Shown one piece after another: positions 9,188 through 17,948 of a stretch of DNA of 32,844 bases. A program made the position numbers and the translations under genes. The notes below the pieces were generated by a model. That model saw nothing but the letters and a program-made list of their open reading frames with translations. It did no database searches and was not told the DNA's origin. The first letter of the stretch is position 1, and each line of letters starts with the position of its first letter. The stretch is from contig CALDJX010000311.1 in NCBI GenBank assembly GCA_937899075.1, positions 1 to 32,844 of the forward strand, given 5' to 3'. The DNA is from an uncultured Planctomyces sp. Its GTDB lineage: Bacteria; Planctomycetota; Planctomycetia; Planctomycetales; Planctomycetaceae.

Positions 9188-10018
9188 GTGACCGCCTCAT
9201 CTGATTATCTGCACAAACTGTTTAACCTCGATGGATTAACCGCAGTCGTGATCGGCGGCACGGGCGTCCTTGGTGGAGCGTTTGCCGAGGCTCTCGGCGG
9301 AGCAGGAGCACACGTCGTCGTCGTCGGTCGAACGCTGAAAACCGATGCAGACACCGGCAAGACGATCGTCGACAAGATTGTCGATGCCGGTGGCTCATCA
9401 GAATTCGTTAAGGCGGACAGCACCAGCCGCGAAGACCTGGAAGCCATCGTCGCTCACCTCAAAGCCGCCGGCCGTGAGACCAACGTCCTGATCAACGGAG
9501 CAGGGACCAACTCAGCGACGCCGTTCTTCGAGATCACCGACGAAGAATGGGACAATATTCTTAACACGAACCTGCGAGCCGTCCGGTTGGCCTGTCAGGT
9601 TTTCGGCAAGGACATGGTCGATCGCGGAACGAAGGGTTCGATCATCAACATCGCGTCGCTCAGCGGTGTCGTTCCTTTGTCGCGAGTCTTTACTTACTCG
9701 GCGTCCAAAGGGGCAGTCGTCAATCTGACGCAAAACCTCGGTCGAGAATTCGCTCAGTACGGCATCCGAGTCAACGCTTTATCGCCAGGCTTCTTCCCGG
9801 CTGAACAGAATCGAAAAGTTCTCACACCGGAACGAGTCGAAAGCATCCGCAACCACACTCCAACGAGCCGGCAGCTTGGCGACGATCCACGCAGCCCGTT
9901 CGGAATTCCGACTGAACTCGCCGGAGCTATCGTACTGATGGCCGCTCCAAACGCCGGCAGCTTCATCACCGGCGAAAACATCGTCGTCGATGGCGGCTTC
10001 CTCTCCATGACGATCTAA
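9188..10018 (+). CDS. SDR-family oxidoreductase, probably D-mannonate oxidoreductase (fructuronate reductase) type
   Basis: The 276-residue protein is a classical short-chain dehydrogenase: nucleotide-binding GGTGVLGG at 23-30, the NGAG motif at 103-106, and catalytic Ser157, Tyr170 and Lys174 (YSASK). The C-terminal part (LSPGFFPAEQNRKVL, then RQLGDDP) is typical of SDRs annotated as D-mannonate oxidoreductase or gluconate 5-dehydrogenase, which interconvert hexuronate-derived keto sugars in glucuronate/mannonate catabolism. The sub-assignment is from recall of the family and is less certain than the SDR fold. The start is GTG with GGAAA-type spacing upstream. No uxuA-like mannonate dehydratase is nearby to confirm the pathway. 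Confidence 0.85.
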   Translation: MTASSDYLHKLFNLDGLTAVVIGGTGVLGGAFAEALGGAGAHVVVVGRTLKTDADTGKTIVDKIVDAGGSSEFVKADSTSREDLEAIVAHLKAAGRETNVLINGAGTNSATPFFEITDEEWDNILNTNLRAVRLACQVFGKDMVDRGTKGSIINIASLSGVVPLSRVFTYSASKGAVVNLTQNLGREFAQYGIRVNALSPGFFPAEQNRKVLTPERVESIRNHTPTSRQLGDDPRSPFGIPTELAGAIVLMAAPNAGSFITGENIVVDGGFLSMTI

Positions 10019-10025
10019 CCCGCCC

Positions 10026-10050
10026 CCGCCCGCCCGAGGGCGGTTTGTTC
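10026..10050 (+). terminator. Possible terminator after the SDR gene
   Basis: A GC-rich stem formed by CCGCC and GGCGG with a four-base loop (about 10030-10043) is followed by TTTGTTC. It starts about ten bases past the SDR stop. The T run is short, so this is a weak candidate for a Rho-independent terminator. Confidence 0.4.
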
Positions 10051-10139
10051 GAGCTGCCGCTCGTGAGTTGAAAACATCGGCGGTCACTTAAACTTGCATT
10101 CTCTTCGGGTTGAGGATTCTCAACAGCTTGTGAACCGAC

Positions 10140-11159
10140 ATGTCTGCGGAAACTGATATCGCCATCCGGGCTGCGGGACTGACCAAGCAGTACCGCGTCT
10201 ATCGCAAACGCGAAGGGCTGGCGGCGTCATTCAAAGGCCTGTTCAAACGCGAGTACAAAACCGTCGAAGCCGTGCGCGACGTTTCGTTCCAGATTGATTC
10301 GGGCGAGATGGTCGCGTTCCTCGGCCCGAACGGCGCCGGCAAGACGACGACGCTCAAGCTGTTGTCCGGCTTGATTTATCCGACGTCTGGTGAAGCGACG
10401 GTCCTCGGGCACGTGCCGTGGCATCGAGAGAACGCTTACCGGCGGCGGTTCTCGCTCGTCATGGGGCAGAAGAATCAACTGTGGTGGGACCTGCCCGCGC
10501 AGGAATCGTTCCGGCTTCACAAAGAGATCTACCGCATCCCGCACGACGACTTCGACCGGCGCATGGACGAGCTGACCGAAATGCTGGAAGTCAAAAAGCT
10601 GATTGGCCAGCCGGTGCGTGAGTTGTCACTCGGCGAACGAATGAGGATGGAGCTGATCGCCGCGCTGCTCCACCGCCCGGACGTTCTGCTGCTGGACGAG
10701 CCAACAATCGGGCTCGACGTCGTGTCGCAGCGGCGCGTGCAGGAATTCCTCAAGCATTATCAGAAAGAGCAAGGCATCACGGTCATCCTGACCAGTCACT
10801 ACATGAAAGATGTCGAAGCGCTCTGCCAGCGAGCAATCATTATCAACGAGGGCGAACTCAAACACGACGGCCCGATCGCCGACATCGTCGACCGCTTCAG
10901 CCAGCACAAAATCATTGAGCTGCAGTTTGCCGGAGCCAGCATCCCCGACGACCTTGATCAGTACGGTCGGGTCTTCGACGCCAAAGCCCCACGAGCAAAA
11001 CTCGAAGTCGACCGCAGCCGCATCCCGGAAATTCTGACGTCAGTGCTTTCTCGATACACCATCGAAGACGTCAGCGTTCAGGAACGCCCGCTCGAAGAAG
11101 TCATCGCCGAACTATTCACCAGCCATCGCGAAGAGGCAGCAAAAGCCGCTACCTCGTAG
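10140..11159 (+). CDS. ABC transporter ATP-binding protein (ABC-2/export type)
   Basis: A 339-residue ATPase with all ABC motifs: Walker A GPNGAGKT at 62-69, Q-loop at about 110, a signature [10 protein letters not shown] at 162-171, and Walker [10 protein letters not shown] at 181-189. The long N-terminal segment between RKREG and FKREY and the C-terminal 100 residues (about 240-339) are typical of ABC-2-type exporters related to YadG/NatA, as found with paired YadH-like permeases. No permease gene follows; the next gene encodes a small soluble protein. The partner must lie elsewhere or has been lost. The TAG stop lies within a GTAGGTCAGGC repeat. Confidence 0.9.
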   Translation: MSAETDIAIRAAGLTKQYRVYRKREGLAASFKGLFKREYKTVEAVRDVSFQIDSGEMVAFLGPNGAGKTTTLKLLSGLIYPTSGEATVLGHVPWHRENAYRRRFSLVMGQKNQLWWDLPAQESFRLHKEIYRIPHDDFDRRMDELTEMLEVKKLIGQPVRELSLGERMRMELIAALLHRPDVLLLDEPTIGLDVVSQRRVQEFLKHYQKEQGITVILTSHYMKDVEALCQRAIIINEGELKHDGPIADIVDRFSQHKIIELQFAGASIPDDLDQYGRVFDAKAPRAKLEVDRSRIPEILTSVLSRYTIEDVSVQERPLEEVIAELFTSHREEAAKAATS

Positions 11160-11182
11160 GTCAGGCTGTGCCTGACGAAGTC
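11156..11182. repeat. GTAGGTCAGGC-family palindromic repeat
   Basis: The 27-base unit contains GTCAGGC, a TGT loop and GCCTGAC, followed by GAAGTC. It differs from the 2663 unit by one base in the loop. Its second to fourth bases form the TAG stop codon of the ABC ATPase gene (11157-11159). Confidence 0.88.
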
Positions 11183-11201
11183 ACCATCAGTTGGATCCGT
11201 C

Positions 11202-11675
11202 ATGCAATCATTCCAGGAAATGGCCGCTTCCCGTCGAGAATGGATCAGCGACGTGCTGATCCCCTGGTCCCGGCAAGCCAGCTTCAAAGACCTGCGCGAA
11301 GCCGAGCACGACTGGATCAACATCGCTGGCCGAGTCGATCCGGCGATGACTCTGTGGACATGGGCCTGGAGCCGCTTCCCGTGCCTCGTCCATGAACGAC
11401 TTCCTGGCGTCAACGAAACACTGGAAGTCCGCATCGAACTTTCCAGTGGCGAGAAAATTGTCGGCTACCCCGATAACCGCGAATCATCACGCGGCGAGTT
11501 GATTCTGATCGTCGCGGGCAAAGATGGCGGCTCGGCCCAGAGCGGTCCTCACAACATCGATCAGGTTGTCGCGGCCGAGCTGACCAGCCCGGAACAAGAT
11601 TCATCGCTCGCCGACCTCCCCGATCGCCCGGTAACAACGCTCAACCCGGAAGCACCCACCGAACACCGCGTCTAA
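11202..11675 (+). CDS. Unknown 157-residue protein
   Basis: I do not recognise this protein. The first 95 residues are Trp-rich and look folded (RREWISDVLIPWSRQASF, AWSRFPCLVHERLPG). The segment LEVRIELSSGEKIVGYPDN resembles a small beta-barrel strand pair of the Sm/SH3-like kind, but this is a weak impression. The last 50 residues are acidic and proline-rich and probably disordered. There is no signal peptide or membrane segment. It follows the ABC ATPase gene by 42 bases, most of which is a repeat element, so co-transcription is possible. No strong ribosome binding site is visible. Confidence 0.55.
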   Translation: MQSFQEMAASRREWISDVLIPWSRQASFKDLREAEHDWINIAGRVDPAMTLWTWAWSRFPCLVHERLPGVNETLEVRIELSSGEKIVGYPDNRESSRGELILIVAGKDGGSAQSGPHNIDQVVAAELTSPEQDSSLADLPDRPVTTLNPEAPTEHRV

Positions 11676-11678
11676 CCC

Positions 11679-11705
11679 GTAGGTCAGGCTCCGCCTGACG
11701 AAGTC
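11679..11705. repeat. GTAGGTCAGGC-family palindromic repeat
   Basis: This third dispersed copy of the 27-base unit has the loop CCG-side variant (GTCAGGCTCCGCCTGAC) and the same GAAGTC tail. It begins three bases after the stop codon of the 157-residue protein gene. Confidence 0.88.
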
Positions 11706-11739
11706 CGAATCGCGAACCAAATCCAAACCGCCAGGAAAA

Positions 11740-11821
11740 GTAGGCTGGAACGAGCTCTGCGCCGTTCCGGCAGTTCGGAGATTTACTTTGCCGGAACGGC
11801 GCGGAGCTTGTTCCAGCCTAC
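11740..11821. repeat. Inverted repeat, 33-bp arms (GTAGGCTGGAAC family, copy 2)
   Basis: The arms at 11740-11772 and 11789-11821 match at 31 of 33 positions around a 16-base loop. The sequence is clearly related to the element at 8989-9069: the outer 12 bases and the GTTCCGGCA end of the arm are identical. Its right arm abuts the leader of the Gfo/Idh/MocA gene and creates a misleading in-frame TTG start at 11808. Confidence 0.92.
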
Positions 11822-11852
11822 CGTTCCTGCTGCTTTGACAATCGGAGAACCC

Positions 11853-12974
11853 ATGTCCGATCCAACTGGCTTCACACTCGACCTGGACTTTCGAGCGAAG
11901 TTACCCGAGCGGAAAGACGTTCCGATCGGCTGCATCGGCGCCGGATTCATCATGGCCGACTGCCACCTGGTTGCTTACCGCAAGGCTGGCTTTAATCCGG
12001 TGGCCATCTCATCACGAAACCGCAGCACGGCTCAGGTCGCAGCAGATCGGCATTCCATTTCGAAAGTCTACGACCACTACGAAGAGTTGCTCGCCGATCC
12101 GGAGATCGAGGTCGTCGACATTGCCGTCCCGCCGGACATTCAGATCGACGTTGTGAAAGCCGCTGTCAAAGAGGGGAGCCATATCAAAGGCATCCTCGCT
12201 CAGAAGCCGCTGGGAGTTGATTACGCGCAGGCGGTCGAAATCGTTCGGCTGTGCGAAGACGCCGGCATCACGCTGGCCGTGAATCAAAACATGCGCTACG
12301 ACCAGTCGATCCGAGCGTGTCGCCACTTGCTCGACCGAGGTGACCTCGGCGAACCGGTCTTTGCCTCAATCGACATGCGAGCCATTCCGCATTGGATGCC
12401 CTGGCAGGAGCGGCTTGGCTGGGTGACGCTCCGCATCATGAGCATTCACCATCTCGACACGTTCCGGTTTCTGTTCGGAGATCCAACGCGAGTGTTCTGC
12501 AGCGTGCGAAAGGATCCTCGCACGGCAACGAAGTTCGATCATGAAGACGGAATCTGCCTCTACATTCTGGAATACGAAAACGGACTGCGAGCTTCTTCAT
12601 GGGACGACGTCTGGACCGGTCCGGCATTAGAAGGAGCCGAAAGCGACATCGGCATCAACTGGCGAGCCGAAGGCACGGAAGGTCTCGCCAAAGGAACGAT
12701 CGGCTGGCCGAGCTATCCTGATCGAACTCCCAGCACGCTCGACTTCACAACGACGAAGCAGCCTGGCCAGTGGTTCAAGCCTCGTTGGGATGACGTCTGG
12801 TTTCCCGACGCGTTCGTTGGCCCCATGGCCCAGCTTCTGGTCGCCCTGGAAACAAACACCGAACCTGAAATCAGCGGCCGCGAAAACCTGGGCACAATGG
12901 CTCTGGTCGAAGCCTGCTACAAATCCGTCGCCGAGCACCGCTCCTGCGAAATCGCCGAGATTCTCGAAACGTGA
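11853..12974 (+). CDS. Gfo/Idh/MocA-family oxidoreductase
   Basis: A 373-residue NAD(P)-dependent oxidoreductase. The Rossmann glycine motif reads GCIGAGFIM at about 27-35. The family's EKP motif, which contacts the nicotinamide ring, appears as QKP (Lys118-Pro119), and the C-terminal catalytic region includes [14 protein letters not shown]. These enzymes act on sugars, inositols or related alcohols; the substrate here is unknown. I chose ATG 11853 because GGAG lies about eight bases upstream and the longer reading from 11808 starts inside a repeat. The gene converges on the DUF4838 gene, 37 bases away. Confidence 0.88.
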   Translation: MSDPTGFTLDLDFRAKLPERKDVPIGCIGAGFIMADCHLVAYRKAGFNPVAISSRNRSTAQVAADRHSISKVYDHYEELLADPEIEVVDIAVPPDIQIDVVKAAVKEGSHIKGILAQKPLGVDYAQAVEIVRLCEDAGITLAVNQNMRYDQSIRACRHLLDRGDLGEPVFASIDMRAIPHWMPWQERLGWVTLRIMSIHHLDTFRFLFGDPTRVFCSVRKDPRTATKFDHEDGICLYILEYENGLRASSWDDVWTGPALEGAESDIGINWRAEGTEGLAKGTIGWPSYPDRTPSTLDFTTTKQPGQWFKPRWDDVWFPDAFVGPMAQLLVALETNTEPEISGRENLGTMALVEACYKSVAEHRSCEIAEILET

Positions 12975-13011
12975 AACGTCAATAGTTCGTAATCGTGAGT
13001 GCGCAGGCTCG

Positions 13012-16000
13012 TTACTTTGTAACTTCGATCTTCAAGTCCGCAGCTCGGCTGCGATGCGATTTCGTCGCGTCCGGATCATCGATCACTGCCTGAATCGCTT
13101 TCAGCGCCGGTTCAAGACGGCTTGCCGCAGTAAGAACTTCTGCGCGTGACAGTTGCATGGAAGGTCTCCATGTTCCGGACAGTCGTTCTGCGGGAGTTAA
13201 ACTGAGCACGTCAAGAGCTTCATCGAACTTTCGTTGTCGCGTCAGGATTCGAGCCGCGCCTTGAATGCAATAAAAGTATTCGGCGCTGCCGTTGTTCGAG
13301 CCAGCCAACTTGATCATCTGACGGTAGGCAACCAGGGCCGCTTCGTCGTCTTTCAAAACGGTCTCGTAGTTCTCGCCGAAAATTCGGCCGATACTTAATC
13401 GGGTCCTGCTGTCGGCGGTCAGTTCGATTGCTCGCTGCAGGTCGGCTTCGGCTTTTTCGCCTTCATTCAGTGCGTGGTAAGCGCGACCTCGTGCCCGCGC
13501 TCCGGCCGCGACCTGCCAGAAGGGCCAGTCGTCGAAGTCTTCGTTGCCGAACTGTTCGACAATTGCCGTCCACTGCCGCAGATCAAGCAGGTTTTCCATC
13601 TGAGTCGTCTTCGCGACAAATTCCAAAGGAATCTGACTGGCCAGTTCGGAGGCGCGGTCGGAATCTTTCAAGGCTCGTGCACAGTGTGCCGCCTGGTAAA
13701 GAGCTTCGGACTTTTGGAGACTTGTCACTTCCTTTCCGATCGAGGCGTCGACATACGCCGATAGTGCGTCTTCAAACTTGCGTGCCCGCAGCAGCCGGTC
13801 CGCCTTGCCTGTGGCGATGACGAAGTCCGTGACCGACTCGTCGGCGTCGAACTGGTGTGACTGCCCTCGGTAAAAATGTGCGAACTTCATCGGCTCGTGA
13901 AACGCTTTAGTTCCGGTTGGCGAGAACGCGGACAGCTCGACATGTTTGCCACGGACGCGCTGACGGCAAACATTGAGGTACCACGGCAGGCTTTGAGTCG
14001 GCTTACGACCGATGACTTGATGTAGAGGATCGTTTTCGTCGTCGGTCACCGGGATTCGGATCTCGACTGTCCAGTGATCATCTTCGACTCGCGTTGCAAC
14101 TTCGGCCTTCGAATCCCAACTGAACCAGTTGGCTTTTTCGGTGGCACGGTCAACGTTGATCAAGGCTCCCGCCGGGTTGACGGCGATTTGATAGTAGTTG
14201 TGAGAGTCCGTGTTGATCAGAAACTCGACAACGTCTCCATACCAGATTGCCTGGTCACCGTTCCGGGTCGATGAGATGTTTGGTTTGTCGCCGGGTTTCT
14301 CTTCGCATCGAACCGCGAAGTGCACACTGCCCTTCTGCCAGGCGGCCATGATCGACGTTCCGTACGTTGGCAGCTTTCCTGTTTGCAACTCGCGCATCGT
14401 GCCGGTGGATGCGGTGGCGATTTCTCTCCAGGCTTTGTCGTTCAGGTTTCCGTCGATAATGATCGGTTCGAGCGGGTCTCCACCCACCAGCCGAAGTCTG
14501 GAAACAGGGCCGCGTTTCTGAGCCAGTTGGACACTCTTGCGGCGAAGTCCGTTCAAGTAGTTATCAATCAGCTTGATCCTCTGCGCAAAAACCGAATCGG
14601 CCGGAGCGGTCGCTTTCGCAACGGCAAAAAGTTCCAAGGCTCGGCTCGCGGTTTCGCCGTCGGATTCCATCTGCCGCCAGTTAGCTTCGCAGTAGGAAAA
14701 GAATGCTTTCATTTCGTCGGAAGCCGGGGCGTAAAAACGTTCGCAGTATTCGTCGAAGAGTCTGACCGCGTCCTGACTCGTCCCGCCCCAGTACATTCTT
14801 GCAGTGAAGTAGGCGAGAAAATGGTTGTAACCGACGGCGTTCTCGCCGAAGTCCATCGTCAGCCAGATGTCTTCTCCTCGTGAGAGTCCCTTGGTCTCGT
14901 TGATGCTTTCGCCCATGACTTTCGGGATGTAAGCCGGCAGGTAAAAGTTCCGACCGGTGAATGGGTAGTTCTCGAAGAACTCGATCGGCCGCTGTGTTTT
15001 CTTTGTCCAGCCTGCGCGCAGTTGACGCAGTTCTTCGCGTTCTTCCGGAGTGTCGCGAGTCGGACGTCGGCCGCCGACAATAATGACCTGGACGTTGGGT
15101 TCCAGTTTGTCGATGTTGGTTGGCGGGTCGGTGTAGACACCGTAGGCGCAGTTCGAGATCAACTTATCCGGATGAGACTTGCCGATCTCTTTCGCCACTC
15201 GATTGACGAAGTCCCAGACATAATTGCTGAGCGAACCACGAGAGCCGCGATCCGGGTCGTCTTTACCTTTGCAAAGCTCGCACTGGCAGATCGCGGTGTA
15301 GCCATCGGGCGGCATGATCGACACGACGTCCATGTCGAAGTGATCGAACTGTGCCTGAGCAAACCGCACGGCCTCACGAAAGAGATCTTCATTCGAGTAG
15401 CACAACTGGTTGAGCCGCGTGCCGACTTCCGTGTGCCGCTTTCCTCCGTAAAGGGCGAACCATTCCGGTTTATTTTTCAGGTAGTGCTCGTTGTGAGTCA
15501 TGCGGTGCAGTCCGTGCGCCGCCTGCCGCCCGTACGGCTGACGCAGTCCCAGTCGGAAGCCCCACATCATCACGTCTCGACCGTAGACGCTGGGGCGAAA
15601 ATTAAGGATCCGCATCGGAAAGTCGGGCCGCACGGTTTGATCGATCGTTGGCAAGTCGATCGTCGTCAGCCGCGGAACGATCTCTCCGATGTCGCCTGGC
15701 ATGTACCAGCGGACTCCGAGATCACGCAGAAATCCACACACCGCGTTGAACGAGCCTCGTTCGTCGTACGTCCAGACATTGACGTTGCCGTCTTTGTCGA
15801 GCTTCTGTTCGCTCGGCGTGCCGAACAGCGAGTTCGCACCGCTGTAATGTTTATGAAGTTGAGAATGTGTGTAGCCCCAGTGCTCGCCGGTGATCCTGTC
15901 CCACTCTGCCTGCATTCTCCCGCTGGCGATGTCGGAGTTACCACGCGGCCACGGTTCGATCGGCGTGAAGTTTGAGTCGTCACCGATCAGCGCCAGCCAG

Positions 16001-16347
16001 TTTTCACCAGACGTAATTCTGCAAGCACCGTCTGTCAGCCCCTCGGAGGTGATCCCGAGTTTTTCAGCATGGGCACTTTGCCCGACAAAGATGCTGACGG
16101 GAAATCTGCTGTCAGGTTCAGTCCCGATTTCGAATCGGGCTCCCGAAATCTTCTCGACGTAAGTCTGCAACTCTTGAGCTGCCAGCCGAGTCGTTCGCGG
16201 CGGATTCTCCGACATTACGATTGTCGCAAGCGGCTTCCCGTCTTGAACGATATTCATCCGCTCGATTGGTGCATTCTGTGCGTGACACAATTGCGGTCGC
16301 GTCACGAAACACGAAGCGGCGGTTACCAGCAAAAGAATTCTCAACAT
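13012..16347 (-). CDS. Secreted DUF4838 protein with CBM9-like and TPR domains
   Basis: This 1111-residue exported protein has a signal peptide (about 1-23, ending CHAQ). Next is a glycoside-hydrolase-associated N-terminal region (AAQELQTYVEKISGARF) and a DUF4838 domain (about 250-560, with MMWGFRLGLRQPYG and CQCELCKG). A carbohydrate-binding family 9-like domain follows (about 620-830, starting IIIDGNLNDKAW). The last 270 residues form TPR-like helical repeats (about 840-1105). DUF4838 proteins are often encoded with polysaccharide-degradation genes and are suspected to be glycosidases related to alpha-glucuronidases. The gene is last in a probable operon behind the sulfatase (55-base gap). 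The combination points to binding and breakdown of a complex polysaccharide outside the cytoplasm. Confidence 0.87.
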   Translation of the reverse strand: MLRILLLVTAASCFVTRPQLCHAQNAPIERMNIVQDGKPLATIVMSENPPRTTRLAAQELQTYVEKISGARFEIGTEPDSRFPVSIFVGQSAHAEKLGITSEGLTDGACRITSGENWLALIGDDSNFTPIEPWPRGNSDIASGRMQAEWDRITGEHWGYTHSQLHKHYSGANSLFGTPSEQKLDKDGNVNVWTYDERGSFNAVCGFLRDLGVRWYMPGDIGEIVPRLTTIDLPTIDQTVRPDFPMRILNFRPSVYGRDVMMWGFRLGLRQPYGRQAAHGLHRMTHNEHYLKNKPEWFALYGGKRHTEVGTRLNQLCYSNEDLFREAVRFAQAQFDHFDMDVVSIMPPDGYTAICQCELCKGKDDPDRGSRGSLSNYVWDFVNRVAKEIGKSHPDKLISNCAYGVYTDPPTNIDKLEPNVQVIIVGGRRPTRDTPEEREELRQLRAGWTKKTQRPIEFFENYPFTGRNFYLPAYIPKVMGESINETKGLSRGEDIWLTMDFGENAVGYNHFLAYFTARMYWGGTSQDAVRLFDEYCERFYAPASDEMKAFFSYCEANWRQMESDGETASRALELFAVAKATAPADSVFAQRIKLIDNYLNGLRRKSVQLAQKRGPVSRLRLVGGDPLEPIIIDGNLNDKAWREIATASTGTMRELQTGKLPTYGTSIMAAWQKGSVHFAVRCEEKPGDKPNISSTRNGDQAIWYGDVVEFLINTDSHNYYQIAVNPAGALINVDRATEKANWFSWDSKAEVATRVEDDHWTVEIRIPVTDDENDPLHQVIGRKPTQSLPWYLNVCRQRVRGKHVELSAFSPTGTKAFHEPMKFAHFYRGQSHQFDADESVTDFVIATGKADRLLRARKFEDALSAYVDASIGKEVTSLQKSEALYQAAHCARALKDSDRASELASQIPLEFVAKTTQMENLLDLRQWTAIVEQFGNEDFDDWPFWQVAAGARARGRAYHALNEGEKAEADLQRAIELTADSRTRLSIGRIFGENYETVLKDDEAALVAYRQMIKLAGSNNGSAEYFYCIQGAARILTRQRKFDEALDVLSLTPAERLSGTWRPSMQLSRAEVLTAASRLEPALKAIQAVIDDPDATKSHRSRAADLKIEVTK

Positions 16348-16402
16348 CAGCGTCTCTTTTCAGTACGACGTTACATCCGGCAGTGATAGCAGTCTGCACT
16401 TT

Positions 16403-17893
16403 CTACCTGATTGATTCTTTCGATTTCTTTTCGGTTCTTACCTTCTTCGCGTTCGGCCGCTCGTCTTTTGCGCGGCCGTACGTGGCGACCAGCACTTCGT
16501 CGACTTTCGCCCGGTTGGTTCGATTCTCAAACGCTGCGAGCATTGGGTCGTCAGTCTTTTTCATTTGTGCGACCAGGTTGTTCTGTAAAGCTCGCAACGT
16601 GTCGGAGTGCTTCGGATCGTTGATGAGATTGTGGATGCAGTTTGAGTCATGTTTCAGATCGTAGAGTTCTTCCGGGACGCGATAACGGAACAGGTCAACG
16701 CGAGCTTTGATGGCGGCATCGGTCTCGGCCGCCTTGTTGATCGCCGCCATCGTCAAACCTTCGTTGTTGTTGCGGTACCAGTATTTCCCGTCGCTGAACG
16801 GGTTGTAGATGTAGCCAAAGTTTTCGTTCTGGACGCAACGCATCGGCACAGCCGCGCCGCCAGCTTTGGAATCGATCTGCGTGAAGACATGGTCGCGGCC
16901 TCCCTGGCTTTGTCCCTTCAACAGTGGAACAAACGAACGACCGTCCAAACCTTCCGGACCTTTGACGCCGGTCGCTTCCATGAATGTCGGAAAGAAATCG
17001 ACCACCGACACGAAGTGATTGTCATCGCGAGTGCCTGGCTTGATGACACCCGGCCAACGCACCAGCAGCGGACTTCGAGAGCTGTGGAACCAGGCGTTGC
17101 ACTTCGCAAACGGAACGGCAATTCCGTTGTCCGTGATAAACAGCACGAGCGTGTTGTCGGCTTCGCCTGATTCCTTCAGAGCCTGCATCACCTTGCCGAA
17201 GGTGTCATCCAGTCTTCGCGTGGAATTCAGATAGGTCGCCAGTTCCGCTCGAACACCTGGCAGATCCGGGAGAAATCCCGGCACGTTGACTTCTTCCGGC
17301 TTGTAGACTCGCGATGGCATCGCCGCACCCGCCGTGAGTTTTTCCGGGTTGCAGTAGGGGCGGTGCGGATCGTGCGAATTCACCATGAAGTAGAACGGCT
17401 TCTTCGCTGCTCTTGACTCGTTAAGAAACACCTGGCTGCGTTGATAATAGATGTCGGGATTGCGTCCGTTTCCGAGATCTTTCTGGTCGAAACTGTAGTC
17501 CCACTTCATCGATTTCTTCGGCGTCGAGTGTCCGACTTTTCCGAGAATGCCGGTGTGATAACCGGACGCTTTCAACGTGGTCACAATGTCTGGCACGTCT
17601 TCGCGAGCCGGCATGAATCCCATCGCTCCCGAACGATGGCTGTATCGACCTGTGGCGATGACGGCTCGACACGGCGCACAAATCGCAACGTTCACGTGAG
17701 CCTTATTGAACAGCAGGCTTTCGGCAGCAAAGGCGTCGAGGTTCGGGGTGAGGTCGAGCGGTCGCCCGCCGTAAACACCCAGCGATTCTGCGTGCAGATC
17801 GTCCGCCGTGAACAGCAGAATGTTCGGTCGGTCTGCGGCAGCAAGTGTTCCGACAAAGCAAGAGAGGGTCAAAGCAGCGTGGAGCAATTTCAT
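16403..17893 (-). CDS. Secreted sulfatase (heparan N-sulfatase-like)
   Basis: A 496-residue type I (formylglycine) sulfatase. After a short signal peptide (MKLLHAALTLSCFVGTLAAA) comes RPNILLFTADD, where Asp31 and Asp32 bind calcium. The formylglycine site reads CAPCR at 72-76 followed by AVIATGR, so Cys72 is the residue that a formylglycine-generating enzyme would convert. Position four of the motif is Cys rather than the usual Ser or Ala. Later motifs include GKVGH and FITDNG (metal site). Similarity in layout is greatest to SGSH/heparan N-sulfatase-type enzymes. I chose ATG 17893 because it gives a clean signal peptide; the frame stays open to 17995 without coding character and overlaps the upstream gene. 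Confidence 0.92.
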   Translation of the reverse strand: MKLLHAALTLSCFVGTLAAADRPNILLFTADDLHAESLGVYGGRPLDLTPNLDAFAAESLLFNKAHVNVAICAPCRAVIATGRYSHRSGAMGFMPAREDVPDIVTTLKASGYHTGILGKVGHSTPKKSMKWDYSFDQKDLGNGRNPDIYYQRSQVFLNESRAAKKPFYFMVNSHDPHRPYCNPEKLTAGAAMPSRVYKPEEVNVPGFLPDLPGVRAELATYLNSTRRLDDTFGKVMQALKESGEADNTLVLFITDNGIAVPFAKCNAWFHSSRSPLLVRWPGVIKPGTRDDNHFVSVVDFFPTFMEATGVKGPEGLDGRSFVPLLKGQSQGGRDHVFTQIDSKAGGAAVPMRCVQNENFGYIYNPFSDGKYWYRNNNEGLTMAAINKAAETDAAIKARVDLFRYRVPEELYDLKHDSNCIHNLINDPKHSDTLRALQNNLVAQMKKTDDPMLAAFENRTNRAKVDEVLVATYGRAKDERPNAKKVRTEKKSKESIR

Positions 17894-17948
17894 TCGAGAG
17901 TCTTCTGTGCAAGGTGTCTGGCATTGGATGCGGTCGGCAGTCCCAGTT

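Noticed and set aside
2663-11821. Repeats as a CRISPR array
   Set aside because: The copies are far apart, palindromic and of different families, with no regular spacers and no cas genes.
11808-11852. Upstream TTG start of the Gfo/Idh/MocA gene
   Set aside because: It falls inside the inverted repeat at 11740-11821; ATG 11853 has a GGAG site and fits the family N-terminus better.
15022-15975. 317-residue open frame on the plus strand
   Set aside because: It is antisense to the DUF4838 gene and has no signal, motif or ribosome binding site.
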